DNA of 64,000 nucleotides, taken from NCBI GenBank assembly GCA_964411985.1, contig CAYPNF010000033.1, positions 33,740-97,739 on the forward strand. Reading direction: 5' to 3'. Under the pieces are notes generated by a model. The model searched no databases and was not told where the DNA came from. It saw only the letters and a list, made by a program, of their open reading frames with translations. Positions 43,753-53,638 of the stretch are shown piece by piece. The translations under genes and the position numbers were made by a program. This DNA comes from CAYPNF01 sp964411985 (GTDB lineage Bacteria > Verrucomicrobiota > Verrucomicrobiia > Limisphaerales > J093). Numbering within the stretch: position 1 is the first letter of the stretch; the number at the start of each line of letters is the position of its first letter.

Positions 43753-46146
43753 ATGAAAACCCCACGACTCACTCCCCGTTCCGCAACCTTTTGGCTGGGA
43801 CTTATGATAATCACCGCAGGGCTGCCCCGCATAACCGGCCTTGCGCAGCCATCGAACCTCCCGCGTACCGATTTCTGGAGGCCGGATGGCCCAGTCTACG
43901 CCATCGCTGTTAACGCCAACACGGTCTATATCGGGGGCAAGTTCGGGTATGTTGGCCCTCGCACCGGTGGCTTGGGGCTGGTGAGCGCCGCCACGGGGGT
44001 GGCGAAACCCGGGTTCCCTGCCGTGAACGGACCGGTGTACTCAGCCGATGGGGATGGCAAAGGTGGTTGGTATATCGGGGGAAGCTTTTCGACGGTCGGA
44101 GGGATCGTACGAAGCAACCTGGCCCACATCCTTGCGGACAACACAGTGGACCCGGCTTGGAACCCTTCGCTCAATGGCAGCAACCTGGTCATCGTTGCAT
44201 CGGACAGTACGGTCTTTGTGGGTGGTGCTTTTACGCGTGTGGGCAGCACCGTGCGCAACCGTATTGCGGCGCTCGATGCGAAGACAGGGCAACCTAGTGC
44301 TTGGAATCCGAGTGCGAATTCGGGTCTCGTTGCCAGTATTGTGCCAGCCGGTGAACTCGTTTACGTTGGGGGAAGTTTCACCTCCATCGGTGGACAGAGC
44401 CGCAGCCGGATTGCAGCATTGTCGGCCGCAACAGGATTGGCCACGACCTGGAATCCAGGAGCGAGTGCCGGGGTGGTTAACGCGATCGCCGTTTCGGGGA
44501 CCAATGTGTATCTGGGTGGAACCTTCACCACGGCGGGTGGCAAACCTCGCAGCCGTATCGCGGGATTGGGTACAGCTTCCAATACGGCACTGTCATGGAT
44601 ACCGGAGGCGAATGGAGCCGTGAATGCCCTGGCGGTGTTGGATGGTACGGTCTACGTAGCAGGTCAGTTCACCAGCATCGGAAGCGACTCGCGGATGGGT
44701 TTGGCAGCCCTGGACCCATCCAGCGGCGTGGCGACGGCCTGGAACCCAGCACCCTCCGCCAGTGTCTACTCGATGTTGGTCTTGGGAACAAACATGTGGG
44801 TTGGTGGTGCATTCACCTCCGTGGGTGGACAATCGCGAACGCAGCTCGCGTCCGTTGATCCCGTCACAGGCGAAGTGAGTGATTGGAACCCCCGCCTGTC
44901 GGGCGGCTCCTCGCAGGTCCTGGCGATTGCTTCGGACGGAAACGAGGTTCTGGGGGGTGGTACTTTTGCCAGCATGGGTGGCGTGATACGCAGCAATCTG
45001 GCCGCCTTCGACATCAGTACCGGCCGCGCCACGGACTGGACCCCGAACCCGAACGGGGCGGTCTATGCGCTCACGATGGGTACGAATGCGATCTATGCGG
45101 GTGGGATTTTTACGAGCATCGCCGGTGTTGAGCGGAAGCGACTGGCTGCCATCCACCCGACGACGGGTGAGGCAGGGAGTTTTGATCCTAATGTCCTCGG
45201 TCGTTCCAGCGTGGGGGTGTTCGCGTTGGCATTGGACGATATTGGTACTCTTTATGTGGGAGGCAACTTTACCAATATCGGGGGAGTGACAAGGAACAGC
45301 CTGGCGGCCTTTAAGGCTGGTACCATTGCAGAATGGGATCCTGACGTCAGGGCAGCCTCGGCAAGCACTTCCGCGTCTGTGAATGCCTTGGCGCTGGACA
45401 GTGATTCCCTCTACGCGGGCGGTGACTTCGTCTCGATGGGTGGCACGCCGCGGGCCCGCATTGCGGCGCTCAGCCTGAAGACGGGTCGTCCTTCGACTTG
45501 GAATCCTGGTGCGAGCAACGTTGTGTACACACTTGCCCTCTTAGACACGAACCTCTATGTCGGCGGCTCGTTCACCAATATTGGGGGACAGACCCGCAGC
45601 CGAGTGGCGGCGCTGTCGACCGTCACGGGATCAGCGACGACGTGGAATCCGAACCCGGGTGGCACTAGTCCCCAAGTGCGCACGCTCGCTGTGGCTGGGA
45701 AATCCATTTACCTGGGAGGAGAATTCAAGCAGGCAGGAGGGGAGTTCCGCAACCGTGCGGCTGGACTGAGTCTGCAGAGCGGACAGGCACACAATTGGAA
45801 TCCTGATCCCAATGATTTGGTTCGCGTCATTCACCGGACTGTGGACGCGTTTTACTTGGGCGGGGACTTCACCACGGTGGGTGGGGTTTCTCAGACTTAC
45901 TTCGCCGTGCTACCTGCACCCACCACGGTTCAGCCTGCCTCGTTGGTGATGCAACCTGACGGTACTGTGACGGGCACGGTCATCGCAGCGGATGGTAGTC
46001 GGGTCACCGTGCAGGCTACATCTGATTTTGCCTCGTGGTCCACCGTGAGCGAAGCGGAACCCAACGGTTTCCCGATCAATTTCACCGATTCCTCGGCCGC
46101 AGGCATTCCCTATCGGTACTATCGCGCGGCTTTGGAGACCGAATAG
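43753..46146 (+). CDS. secreted 14-repeat beta-propeller protein
   Basis: 797 residues; the ATG at 43753 is preferred to the adjacent GTG. After a signal peptide (ending near TGLAQ) come 14 recognisable repeats of about 50 residues with the consensus GG-x-F-TSIGG-QSRSRIAAL-x-TG-x-A-TTWNP, e.g. GGSFTSIGGQSRSRIAALSA and GGSFTNIGGQTRSRVAALST. This matches delta-60/DUF5122-type repeats, and 14 units would make two seven-bladed propellers. The last 60 residues are a VTVQATSDF-ASWSTV...YRYYRAALE tail, related to the FYRL module of the other secreted proteins here. No catalytic motif; likely a surface binding or structural protein. Confidence 0.8.
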   Translation: MKTPRLTPRSATFWLGLMIITAGLPRITGLAQPSNLPRTDFWRPDGPVYAIAVNANTVYIGGKFGYVGPRTGGLGLVSAATGVAKPGFPAVNGPVYSADGDGKGGWYIGGSFSTVGGIVRSNLAHILADNTVDPAWNPSLNGSNLVIVASDSTVFVGGAFTRVGSTVRNRIAALDAKTGQPSAWNPSANSGLVASIVPAGELVYVGGSFTSIGGQSRSRIAALSAATGLATTWNPGASAGVVNAIAVSGTNVYLGGTFTTAGGKPRSRIAGLGTASNTALSWIPEANGAVNALAVLDGTVYVAGQFTSIGSDSRMGLAALDPSSGVATAWNPAPSASVYSMLVLGTNMWVGGAFTSVGGQSRTQLASVDPVTGEVSDWNPRLSGGSSQVLAIASDGNEVLGGGTFASMGGVIRSNLAAFDISTGRATDWTPNPNGAVYALTMGTNAIYAGGIFTSIAGVERKRLAAIHPTTGEAGSFDPNVLGRSSVGVFALALDDIGTLYVGGNFTNIGGVTRNSLAAFKAGTIAEWDPDVRAASASTSASVNALALDSDSLYAGGDFVSMGGTPRARIAALSLKTGRPSTWNPGASNVVYTLALLDTNLYVGGSFTNIGGQTRSRVAALSTVTGSATTWNPNPGGTSPQVRTLAVAGKSIYLGGEFKQAGGEFRNRAAGLSLQSGQAHNWNPDPNDLVRVIHRTVDAFYLGGDFTTVGGVSQTYFAVLPAPTTVQPASLVMQPDGTVTGTVIAADGSRVTVQATSDFASWSTVSEAEPNGFPINFTDSSAAGIPYRYYRAALETE

Positions 46147-46225
46147 GGTATCCTCTCTTTGGCAAAGAACCACCCTGGTGGCCAGGACGTTCCGTCACGC
46201 TGGAGCCGGAGGTAGACCCTGGGTC

Positions 46226-47587
46226 TCAGGAAGCGTCACTCGTTTTGGGCCGAGTCATTGCGATGTAGAGCCCCATGAGTAACAGAGATAGGACCCCGAC
46301 GGCTGCGAAGGCGTACCAGAGGTAGTGCGCTTGGGCGTAGACTTCGGGCATGGGGGCCAGTCCCTGGAGCCAGTTGGCGTGCTGTTCCTGAAGGGCGGGG
46401 GAGAGGGTTCGCGGGTCTGGGCAGAAGGCCTTGAGCAGGAATCCGGCAAAGATGAAACCGAATAGCCAGGCAAAGAAAGTGTTCAGATGGGCGAAGCCCA
46501 GGTAGAGCCCCTCGCGGCCGGGTGGGGCTTGTCGAGAAGCAAACTCCAGGTACTTCGGAGAGAGAAAACACTCCGCGAGCCCCGTGACCGCGATCCCAAG
46601 CACCATCATGGCGGTGATGGGGTGGATTGGGGCCCCAAAAAGGCTCAGTGGTTGTTTGAACCAGTGCGAGCAGGCCATGATGGCCGAGGAGAAGGGAATG
46701 AGCGTCATCGCGACCGCGATGGCACGTGCCGGTGGCCAGTTGCGGATCCATTGCGTGATCAAGACCACAAACGTGACTACGACCAACGGGTTCACGTTGG
46801 CATACCACTCAGGTTTGAAGCGCTCTCCAGCCATCCGGATGACGTAATCAGGCATAGAGGCGTAGAGTTGGCCTTGGATAGCCCAGAAACCGGCGGTGAT
46901 GAGGATGAGTGCCGCGAACCGAAGGTTGGTCATGACCGTCAGCATCCCACGAAATGTCTCCCCCAGATCGCGAGGTCGTTCCGGAGCGTCATCCGACGGC
47001 CGGAAGAAGAGCGCGGTGATCGCCAAAGCAATGAGAGAGGCGCCTGCGGAAAACCAGGGTACTTGGTGAACTCCAAGCTCAATGCGGATCGGAGCCACGA
47101 TTGTTTTGCCGGTGAACGAACCGATATTCACCATCATGTAGAAGATGCTGAAGGCACGGGCGCGGTTGGCGTCGCTCGAGCATTTTGAAGCGGTTCCCGT
47201 GATGACCGGCTTTACGAAGGAACCGCCCAGGACAATCAGGAATAATCCGGCTGAAACGGGCGCAAGTGTGCTGAACAGCCCCAGGGGGCTGTACCCTGCG
47301 GTAAGCAAACCAAAAGCAAGCAGAAGGGAATTGCGGAAGCCGAGTCGGTCCGATAAGGCGCCACTGAAGAATGGGAACAGGTAGATCAAGGCCCCGAACA
47401 AACCGGCGACAATTCCAGCCTGAACGTCGTCCAACCCCACCACACGGATGAGATAAGTGCGGGCGGCTATGAAAGTTCCATAATAGGCGGCTCGCTCGAA
47501 CAGTTCGGTGATGTTACCGACCCAGAAAGTGGTGGGGAACCTCCACGAAGAGGGCTTGGCGATGGCTTGAGAATCCGTGGACAGCAC
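46226..47587 (-). CDS. POT/PTR-family peptide transporter
   Basis: A 453-residue inner-membrane transporter with 10-12 predicted helices. The start is a GTG at 47587. Near the N-terminus, ITELFERAAYYGTF matches the POT signature E-x-x-E-R-x-x-Y-Y that couples protons to di/tripeptide uptake. GALSDRLGFRNSLLLAFGLL and GGSFVKPVITGTASKC are also POT/MFS-like. It lies 42 bases downstream of the 47630-48913 gene on the same strand and may be co-transcribed with it. Alternative substrates such as oligosaccharides cannot be excluded for this lineage. Confidence 0.8.
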   Translation of the reverse strand: MLSTDSQAIAKPSSWRFPTTFWVGNITELFERAAYYGTFIAARTYLIRVVGLDDVQAGIVAGLFGALIYLFPFFSGALSDRLGFRNSLLLAFGLLTAGYSPLGLFSTLAPVSAGLFLIVLGGSFVKPVITGTASKCSSDANRARAFSIFYMMVNIGSFTGKTIVAPIRIELGVHQVPWFSAGASLIALAITALFFRPSDDAPERPRDLGETFRGMLTVMTNLRFAALILITAGFWAIQGQLYASMPDYVIRMAGERFKPEWYANVNPLVVVTFVVLITQWIRNWPPARAIAVAMTLIPFSSAIMACSHWFKQPLSLFGAPIHPITAMMVLGIAVTGLAECFLSPKYLEFASRQAPPGREGLYLGFAHLNTFFAWLFGFIFAGFLLKAFCPDPRTLSPALQEQHANWLQGLAPMPEVYAQAHYLWYAFAAVGVLSLLLMGLYIAMTRPKTSDAS

Positions 47588-47629
47588 AGGCGGAGAGTGT
47601 GGATGGTGGAGAGTAGGATCCCTCGTGGC

Positions 47630-48913
47630 TCAACGGATTCGCAGGAGTTTTCCGCCTCCCGGGGGGAGTTGAAGGGAGAATCGAGTCCCTGGCTGAGGTG
47701 TCCAAACCCCAGAACTGGCATCAAAGATCCACAGCTTCCTTGGCCCATGCAAACTGAACTGAGCTGGGGTTCGGTAGTCCAGATTCACCACCACTGCATG
47801 CGTGACCACCTCCGGCTGGCCCATCTTGGGCGCTGGGCCGAAGTAGCCAAGAAGCGTGCCCTGGACCGGTTCCAGTTTGCGGAAGGGGATCGGAGTCGCA
47901 GGCGGGTCCAACACCAATGGCTCTCCCGAGGGCAAAGCTGCCGCTCCGGGAGGCACCATCCCGGTGTGATAGACCCGAAGGGACTGGAGCGGCTGAAGTT
48001 CTTTGGCGATGGCGACAAATTCACGGTTGAGGCCCTGCAGGGTGGGGTAGATGGCGGTGGGGGTGCCGTCAGGGTTCGCAATCCCACCTTTATGCTCAGG
48101 CCAGCAGTACACGTAGTACGAGATCCCCTGGGCACCGTAGGCGAGTGTCGTATACACCAGGTACCGCATTTCATCGCTGGTGGGGACTCGCATGGAGGGC
48201 GACCAGGTGCAAGCCTGAACGATGTTGAGGAAGGGAAGGTTGGAGGAAAGCGCCTTATCTCGGATGAGCGCAAGATTCAGGAAGTACTGGTCATTGTCGC
48301 CCTTGACGGAGAACTGGTAGTGGTCGTAGCTGATTAGTTCCGGCTTTACGATCCGGACATAGTCGTTGAGGTGGGCCCGGTAAGCGGTCACCACGTCGCC
48401 CCGGTTCCCGAGTTGTTCGTTGGAAGCGTAGGTGGGAAAGAGGTTGATATAGGCCAGGTGGCTCGGATCCTTTTCGCGAAGATAGTCCACCAGTCTGCCC
48501 AGCCCGGCAAAGTTGGTGGTGTTGGGTTCGTCTGTGATGAAGTAGGAATACAGGGCGGGATGCTGCTTGACCCGCCGGATAAGGGCCTCGAGCTCTGCGT
48601 GACGGGCAGGGTTATCCAACGAGAGAGGGGTGAGCAAGGGATCATTGAGTTGGGCGCGCAGCCCATGCCTGTGAGCCACCTCCAACTCTTTTTCCTGACA
48701 CCACACTACATTCCAGCCTCCTTCCGCCATCTGCACTGCGGTACGGTCGGTCATGGCCGGGCCAGCCCAGTAGGTCACAATAGGGGTGCCGACTCGCCAT
48801 GCGCCGTTGTCGGCAGCCTCGCCGGGAATCAGGAGAAAGCCAGGAATCAGGAGGAGGAAAAGCAGGGCCCCAGGAATCCTCGACGGAGCGGATCTGACGC
48901 GGTGGAAGATCAT
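47630..48913 (-). CDS. secreted TIM-barrel hydrolase-like protein (unassigned)
   Basis: 427 residues. The frame opens at 49060, but the ATG at 48913 starts a signal peptide (IPGALLFLLLIPGFLLIPGEA), so I use it; this also removes an overlap with the divergent gene. The body looks like a clan-A glycosidase barrel: PIVTYWAGPAMTDRTAVQMA, GGWNVVWC, a strand ending YSYFITDEPN with a Glu in the position of an acid catalyst, ELISYDHYQF and GAQGISYYVYCWPEH. A beta domain follows. The family is not recognised; it resembles GH42/GH5-like proteins only in general. It shares an upstream region with the 49010-51982 gene and a possible operon with the POT transporter. Confidence 0.6.
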   Translation of the reverse strand: MIFHRVRSAPSRIPGALLFLLLIPGFLLIPGEAADNGAWRVGTPIVTYWAGPAMTDRTAVQMAEGGWNVVWCQEKELEVAHRHGLRAQLNDPLLTPLSLDNPARHAELEALIRRVKQHPALYSYFITDEPNTTNFAGLGRLVDYLREKDPSHLAYINLFPTYASNEQLGNRGDVVTAYRAHLNDYVRIVKPELISYDHYQFSVKGDNDQYFLNLALIRDKALSSNLPFLNIVQACTWSPSMRVPTSDEMRYLVYTTLAYGAQGISYYVYCWPEHKGGIANPDGTPTAIYPTLQGLNREFVAIAKELQPLQSLRVYHTGMVPPGAAALPSGEPLVLDPPATPIPFRKLEPVQGTLLGYFGPAPKMGQPEVVTHAVVVNLDYRTPAQFSLHGPRKLWIFDASSGVWTPQPGTRFSLQLPPGGGKLLRIR

Positions 48914-49009
48914 GAGAAACACTCTGCATGCTCCTCGCCCGGTGGGCAAGCAAGAGGTTTTAGCTCTTCCCGCTTGAAAGCGCCGACAAGCTGAGGCCTG
49001 ATTGGCCCT

Positions 49010-51982
49010 GTGACACCCTTCCATCTGAACCGACGTGACTTCGTGAGCCGACTTGCCCAAGCAGGAATCCTCTGTGCCGGAGCCCGCTATGGCTGCCTGG
49101 GGGAAGAGGTCGGGGCTTGGCCGGACCGCTTACTTTCTTTTCCTGGAGCCTGGGCTTTCGATCTCCCCAAATCGTCCATTATCCTGGTAAGCGACCAACA
49201 GCTGGAGGACCTGCAGGATCCGGACAAAGAAGTCGACTTAAGCCTCAGTCCGACACCCAACCGCACCACGCTCCGCAGGCTCTGCGCGGAGAGTAAGGCT
49301 GCCGGGGCGCGCACGATCATCCTCGCCTTTGACGAGTTCTGGTCCCAATACCGGCCTGGCCAGGGTGGAAAACCGCGCGCCCTCACTCCGGACATGGATG
49401 AGTATATTCAGCGTGTTCGCCGTATCGGGGAGACTCTGAAACAGCATGGCCTCGGATTGGAGTTGAGCTTGCTCAGCCCGCTGGAGATTGGGCCGGCTTA
49501 TCGCAAGCAGACGGGGGAGAGCGGCCGTTGGGTGCAATACCGCGAGGGGTATCGCGATCCGGAGACGGGTCGGTTTTCTTTGGGATTGTGGGAGCAGCAA
49601 TACTGGACCAACAACAAGGGAACCATTGCCGTCAAGCGGGTGGCGATCAGGGCCTTCGCATTTCGTGAACAGCGGGTGGGCAATACGCAGTACTATTACG
49701 TCAACCCAGCGGAGATGGTGGAGCTAAGCCACCCGCTGATCCTGGAGGAAGGCACCGGGCAGGGACGCGCTGCCCGCCAGCGGAGGTTGACGGTCCGTGG
49801 TGACACAACGGATCAGGGCAGGGGGTTGGATCGAGTGCTGCTGGTGGTTTCCTATGAGACCCCGGAGCTGGACTATTTCAGCCCCAAGGCTCGGGAATTC
49901 CTCAAGGACTTGATGGATCGGTACCATCAGGCTGGAGTACCTCTGAACGGGCTTTACGCCGACGAGATGCACATCCAACAGGACTGGGGTTACTTCAACC
50001 ACCACGACGAGGGTCAGTTTACCTGTCGCTACCTGACGAAAAACATGGAGCGGCGCTTCGCCGAGCTCTACGGGGCGGAGTACGCCGATTTTGAAAAGTA
50101 CCTGGTCTATTTCGCCTACGGACAACACGCCTTCTATCCCGACCTGGAAGCACGGTTGGCCGGGATGCACGTGATGGGAGCCGACCCTGATGGCATTCAA
50201 CGGGCAGCACTCTTGCGACGTCGCTATTTTGACCTGCTTGACAAGACGGTGGTGGGCCTGTTTGTGGAGACCAAAGAGCATGCGGAGAAACTGTACGGAC
50301 ATGAGTTGGAGTCCCGAGCCCACGCCACGTGGGCGCAGAGTCCCACTATCGACCTATGGCGGAGTGGTGCCTCCCCGCTTGCTCCTCGGCAGTACGAGTA
50401 TACGTCGAATTTCCTCTGGTCTAATACGGTTCATCAGGCGGCATCAGCCTGCAGTGACTACTTCCGCTGGAACGATTTCCTGACCGGGGGAGGCAACGAC
50501 CATGCCGAGGGAGGTTGGTCGGACCGGGACTACTACGGGTTGGCCCTGGCCTGCTCTACAGGGATCCTGAATCGGGTCCCGAACGCCTATGCAGCCGCCT
50601 GGGGCATGCCCAACGAGGCTCTGCAGAGGCACCAGGCTTTACAGGACGCCTATGGTGCAGCTGCCACCCCCTGGTTCAAGGCGCTCGAGTTCAGTGAACA
50701 TCGCGATACCGATGTCCTTATGCTCTATCCGATTTCGCTGGTTGCAGCCGAAGAACGGTTCGGCTCCTGGATGGTCCAGTACGGTTATGCAAACTACGTG
50801 ACCCCCGAAAAACTGTTGGAGCGTGGGCGGGTGGGAGAAAATGGGTGGGTGGAGATGGCGGGCAGAAGGTTTCGAGCGATCGTGGTGCTTTTCGAACCGC
50901 TTCCACCCGCGGGCCTCTTGGCCTTTCTTAGTGAGTTTGCCCAACGCGGTGGCATCGTGATCTGGTCGGGGCCACCTCCGCGCCTCGACCTCGCTGGCGC
51001 CTTGGTGGTGGAAGGATGGCAGAAGCTGTTCGGGGTGCAGGGGTTTGCATTTGGTCTGGAAGGTCAGATCGCCGCTGGCGGCCAGGTTACCTTCGAAGGC
51101 CCCCTGGCCGGGGTCCCGTCGCAGACGATCTTGACCGACTTCCTGGTGGACCTGATCTATCCAGTGGTACCTGCGCAGGGCAGTGTCGCGGTGGCCCGGA
51201 CCAACGGACAGGTGGTGGGGTTGAGTCGAGTTTCCGCAGGTGGTGGCAGCACTACCTATCTTGGTTTTCGGCCCCGCGATGATCAGGCCGCTTCCTTGGG
51301 GTATGAAGTAAGGACTTGGTTTGAGATTCTACGCGTCCTCGGGGCCTATCCAGGTAGCGACCCAGCAGGAAAGAAAGCCGATAACCCTTCTGTTGTTTCG
51401 CGTCAAACCCCGTATCTCGCCACCCGTTTTCCCAATGGAACTGTCACCATTGCCGCCCACTACCGCTCCCATGTGGAAAGCTGGGTTGGGGGATTCCATC
51501 GGGACGACAAAGCCGACGCCGCCGCGTTGGCAAAGAATCCGTTGCCTTCCGACCAACTCGAGCTGAAGGGCTACTCCGTGGCGGGCCATCTGGTGGACTT
51601 CGAGGGAAAGCTAATCGTCGGTTTTCGCCTGGGACTGGAAGGACGGTTGGTTGGTTTCGCAGGGCGCGCATGCTCACGGATCCAGATTGACGGCAGAGAG
51701 CACGCATTCGCCCAGAAACCAATGAACTTGATTGCCTGGGCTCCTATCTCGCCCGATCGTCGCGTGGCGCAAGGGGCCATCATGGAGATCTGGGTGGAGG
51801 GGGAATCCCCCCTGCGAATCCCGATGCTGGAGCAACCTTCCAAGCTGAGGCTCGTTTTTGCCAAAGGGAGCGCTGGGGAGGCTGGGGACGCGGTCCCATT
51901 CGAGGTCAAGGATGGGTTTCTCCAGTTTGAGGCCCGCGCTGCCTGGGGGCAGAGGCGGCTTTACCTTCAAGCGCAGGCTTGA
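49010..51982 (+). CDS. large Tat-exported protein of unknown family, probable glycosidase
   Basis: 990 residues. The start is a GTG at 49010, giving a twin-arginine signal (LNRRDFVSRLAQAGILCAGA). I do not recognise the family. Features suggestive of a sugar-active TIM barrel: ARTIILAFDEFWSQY near 100-115, LNGLYADEMHIQQDWGYF near 315-335 with acidic residues at a strand end, then a ThuA/amidotransferase-like segment (about 610-670, GRRFRAIVVLFEPLPPAGLL and GGIVIWSGPP) and a beta-rich C-terminus. Its 3' end overlaps the convergent Lnt gene by 16 bases. It is divergent from the unassigned secreted protein at 47630-48913, which may share its regulation. Confidence 0.55.
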   Translation: MTPFHLNRRDFVSRLAQAGILCAGARYGCLGEEVGAWPDRLLSFPGAWAFDLPKSSIILVSDQQLEDLQDPDKEVDLSLSPTPNRTTLRRLCAESKAAGARTIILAFDEFWSQYRPGQGGKPRALTPDMDEYIQRVRRIGETLKQHGLGLELSLLSPLEIGPAYRKQTGESGRWVQYREGYRDPETGRFSLGLWEQQYWTNNKGTIAVKRVAIRAFAFREQRVGNTQYYYVNPAEMVELSHPLILEEGTGQGRAARQRRLTVRGDTTDQGRGLDRVLLVVSYETPELDYFSPKAREFLKDLMDRYHQAGVPLNGLYADEMHIQQDWGYFNHHDEGQFTCRYLTKNMERRFAELYGAEYADFEKYLVYFAYGQHAFYPDLEARLAGMHVMGADPDGIQRAALLRRRYFDLLDKTVVGLFVETKEHAEKLYGHELESRAHATWAQSPTIDLWRSGASPLAPRQYEYTSNFLWSNTVHQAASACSDYFRWNDFLTGGGNDHAEGGWSDRDYYGLALACSTGILNRVPNAYAAAWGMPNEALQRHQALQDAYGAAATPWFKALEFSEHRDTDVLMLYPISLVAAEERFGSWMVQYGYANYVTPEKLLERGRVGENGWVEMAGRRFRAIVVLFEPLPPAGLLAFLSEFAQRGGIVIWSGPPPRLDLAGALVVEGWQKLFGVQGFAFGLEGQIAAGGQVTFEGPLAGVPSQTILTDFLVDLIYPVVPAQGSVAVARTNGQVVGLSRVSAGGGSTTYLGFRPRDDQAASLGYEVRTWFEILRVLGAYPGSDPAGKKADNPSVVSRQTPYLATRFPNGTVTIAAHYRSHVESWVGGFHRDDKADAAALAKNPLPSDQLELKGYSVAGHLVDFEGKLIVGFRLGLEGRLVGFAGRACSRIQIDGREHAFAQKPMNLIAWAPISPDRRVAQGAIMEIWVEGESPLRIPMLEQPSKLRLVFAKGSAGEAGDAVPFEVKDGFLQFEARAAWGQRRLYLQAQA

Positions 51983-53388
51983 GCAGGGCGGGTTCGGTGT
52001 CGGAATAGCCACGCGAGCCATTCGAAGGCTGCGAAGAATCCTGTGATGAAAGCGGACACCGGCGCAACCCAATGGTCCCAGGGAAGGCTGGGTGCGCTCG
52101 CCAGATTCAGCGTGCCGACAACGTGGGCTCCCGTACCCGGCCAAGAGGTCGATGCGAGGCAAACCCCGTTCCGGTCCACCTGCTGGGCATAGCCGGCGTT
52201 GCCAACCCTGAAGACGGGCACTTGCAGCTCGCCTGCACGGATTCTGGCTACCCGCCGGTGGTGGAGGTGTTCCTGCTGCCCCCACTCCTGCGCATCGAAG
52301 GAGATCACAATCAGGGCTTGCGCCCCTTGCTTCACGAGGCGATCCACCACTCTTCGGTAGCTCTGGTCGTAGCACACCAGGAGGCCGATTTTCCCCCAGG
52401 GAGAATTCCAGAGGTCTTGCTTCGATGCCGGCTGGCCATCCTGGAAGAACTGGATAGGCACACTCTTGACTTGCCGGAAGACCGTCTCACCGCTTGGCCC
52501 GACCACAAATGCCGTATTCCGGAAGTCGTTGGGCCCGTCGCCAATCGGGTCTTTTCCACCCAGGATCAGGAAGACTTGGTTTCGTTGACACCATGCCCGG
52601 ATCGAGTCCGTTGGCGGCGTAGCCAGGGTGTACTCACTCAGCACGATCAGTTTGGATTCCGGATGCTGTCGCCGAAGGTCGTCCAAGGCGGCCACAAGTT
52701 CTCTTTCCATGGGCATCTCCATTTGGAGGCCGGCGATGGGGACGGACTCGGTCGCCTTTGCGGTTCTGGAGGGGGCCGGGCTTGGGATCCATGAGTTGAT
52801 CGCCAACACCACCATGGTCACGACTTGCGAAATCCAGTTGGTAGCCCCAGGGAGCATGCGTCCCAGGACGACAAGGCTGACCACGAGCATGCCCATGCCG
52901 TAGACCCCGGTCCAACGCAACTGCCATGGATCCTCTGACCAGCAGTAGCCCAGGCTGAACCAGGAGAATTTCAGCGGGTACACCTCGCTGCGAAAGTACT
53001 CCAAGCCCGTCCAAAGGACCGGCAGCAGGAGAAGACTGGTGAACGGGGTCTTGAGAGAGCTCGCCAGGCGTGCCAGCACCGCGAAGAACGCAAGCCAGAA
53101 GGAGAGAATCAGCCAGAGCACGATCGACGCCGGGCCGAAGATGTTCCAAAAGAAAGAAGCCTCGTAGCTGTAGATCAGCAGCCCCATGCCGAGGGTCGGG
53201 TAAAACGCCTGCCTCCACGTGGGAGCCTTAGCCAGTTCCAGCACGCACCACAGGAAGGGGACGAGGAGAAATCGAAAGTGAGTGTTCTGATAGGCGGCCA
53301 GAAAACAGAGGCTGCCGCTGAGAATGAGTCCCAAAGCCCTTCGCCAGTCCTTCCAAACCAGCATCTCCGTTCCTACGGCACCTTCCAT
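51967..53388 (-). CDS. lnt: apolipoprotein N-acyltransferase-like protein
   Basis: 473 residues; a Shine-Dalgarno GGAGG lies about 5 bases before the ATG at 53388. The N-terminal half has about six to seven transmembrane helices; the C-terminal half is a nitrilase-fold domain with the Glu-Lys-Cys triad: Glu252 in VLSEYTL, Lys308 in RQVKSVPIQFF and Cys339 in GLLVCYDQSY. A last helix (VSAFITGFFAAFEWLAWLF) completes the Lnt topology. It transfers an acyl chain from phospholipid to the amino group of the lipoprotein N-terminal cysteine. It is somewhat shorter than the roughly 500 residues usual for Lnt, and paralogous members with other roles exist. Confidence 0.8.
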   Translation of the reverse strand: MEGAVGTEMLVWKDWRRALGLILSGSLCFLAAYQNTHFRFLLVPFLWCVLELAKAPTWRQAFYPTLGMGLLIYSYEASFFWNIFGPASIVLWLILSFWLAFFAVLARLASSLKTPFTSLLLLPVLWTGLEYFRSEVYPLKFSWFSLGYCWSEDPWQLRWTGVYGMGMLVVSLVVLGRMLPGATNWISQVVTMVVLAINSWIPSPAPSRTAKATESVPIAGLQMEMPMERELVAALDDLRRQHPESKLIVLSEYTLATPPTDSIRAWCQRNQVFLILGGKDPIGDGPNDFRNTAFVVGPSGETVFRQVKSVPIQFFQDGQPASKQDLWNSPWGKIGLLVCYDQSYRRVVDRLVKQGAQALIVISFDAQEWGQQEHLHHRRVARIRAGELQVPVFRVGNAGYAQQVDRNGVCLASTSWPGTGAHVVGTLNLASAPSLPWDHWVAPVSAFITGFFAAFEWLAWLFRHRTRPAQACA

Positions 53389-53552
53389 ATTGCCTCCACG
53401 GTTGGGCTGCCAATCGGGGTCGGCGGCCCGATTTGTGTTGTCTTCTGCCCATATAGACAGCGAGGGTGCAGGAAGCGCACGAAAGATGTTTTGTTAGATC
53501 GTCCGGTTCTCGTGTTTCTTGGTGGAAAGTAGGTTTCCCACGCTCCCGAACG

Positions 53553-53585
53553 AAAACCCCCGCTGCCTTTCAGCAGCGGGGGTTT
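53553..53585 (-). terminator. strong rho-independent terminator of the 53639-56671 gene
   Basis: On the minus strand a perfect 10-bp stem (CCCCCGCTGC with its complement, extendable by three A-T pairs) closes a 6-base loop and is followed by TTTT. It lies about 55 bases after the stop codon and separates this gene from Lnt. Confidence 0.85.
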
Positions 53586-53638
53586 GTGCTAAACCGATGT
53601 GGGCCGGCATGACCGATGCCCCCACAATCAAACTCGTC

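Noticed and set aside
46147..46225. Small hairpins between the convergent propeller and POT genes as a bidirectional terminator
   Set aside because: Stems such as CCACC/GGTGG are short and no T tract follows on either strand.
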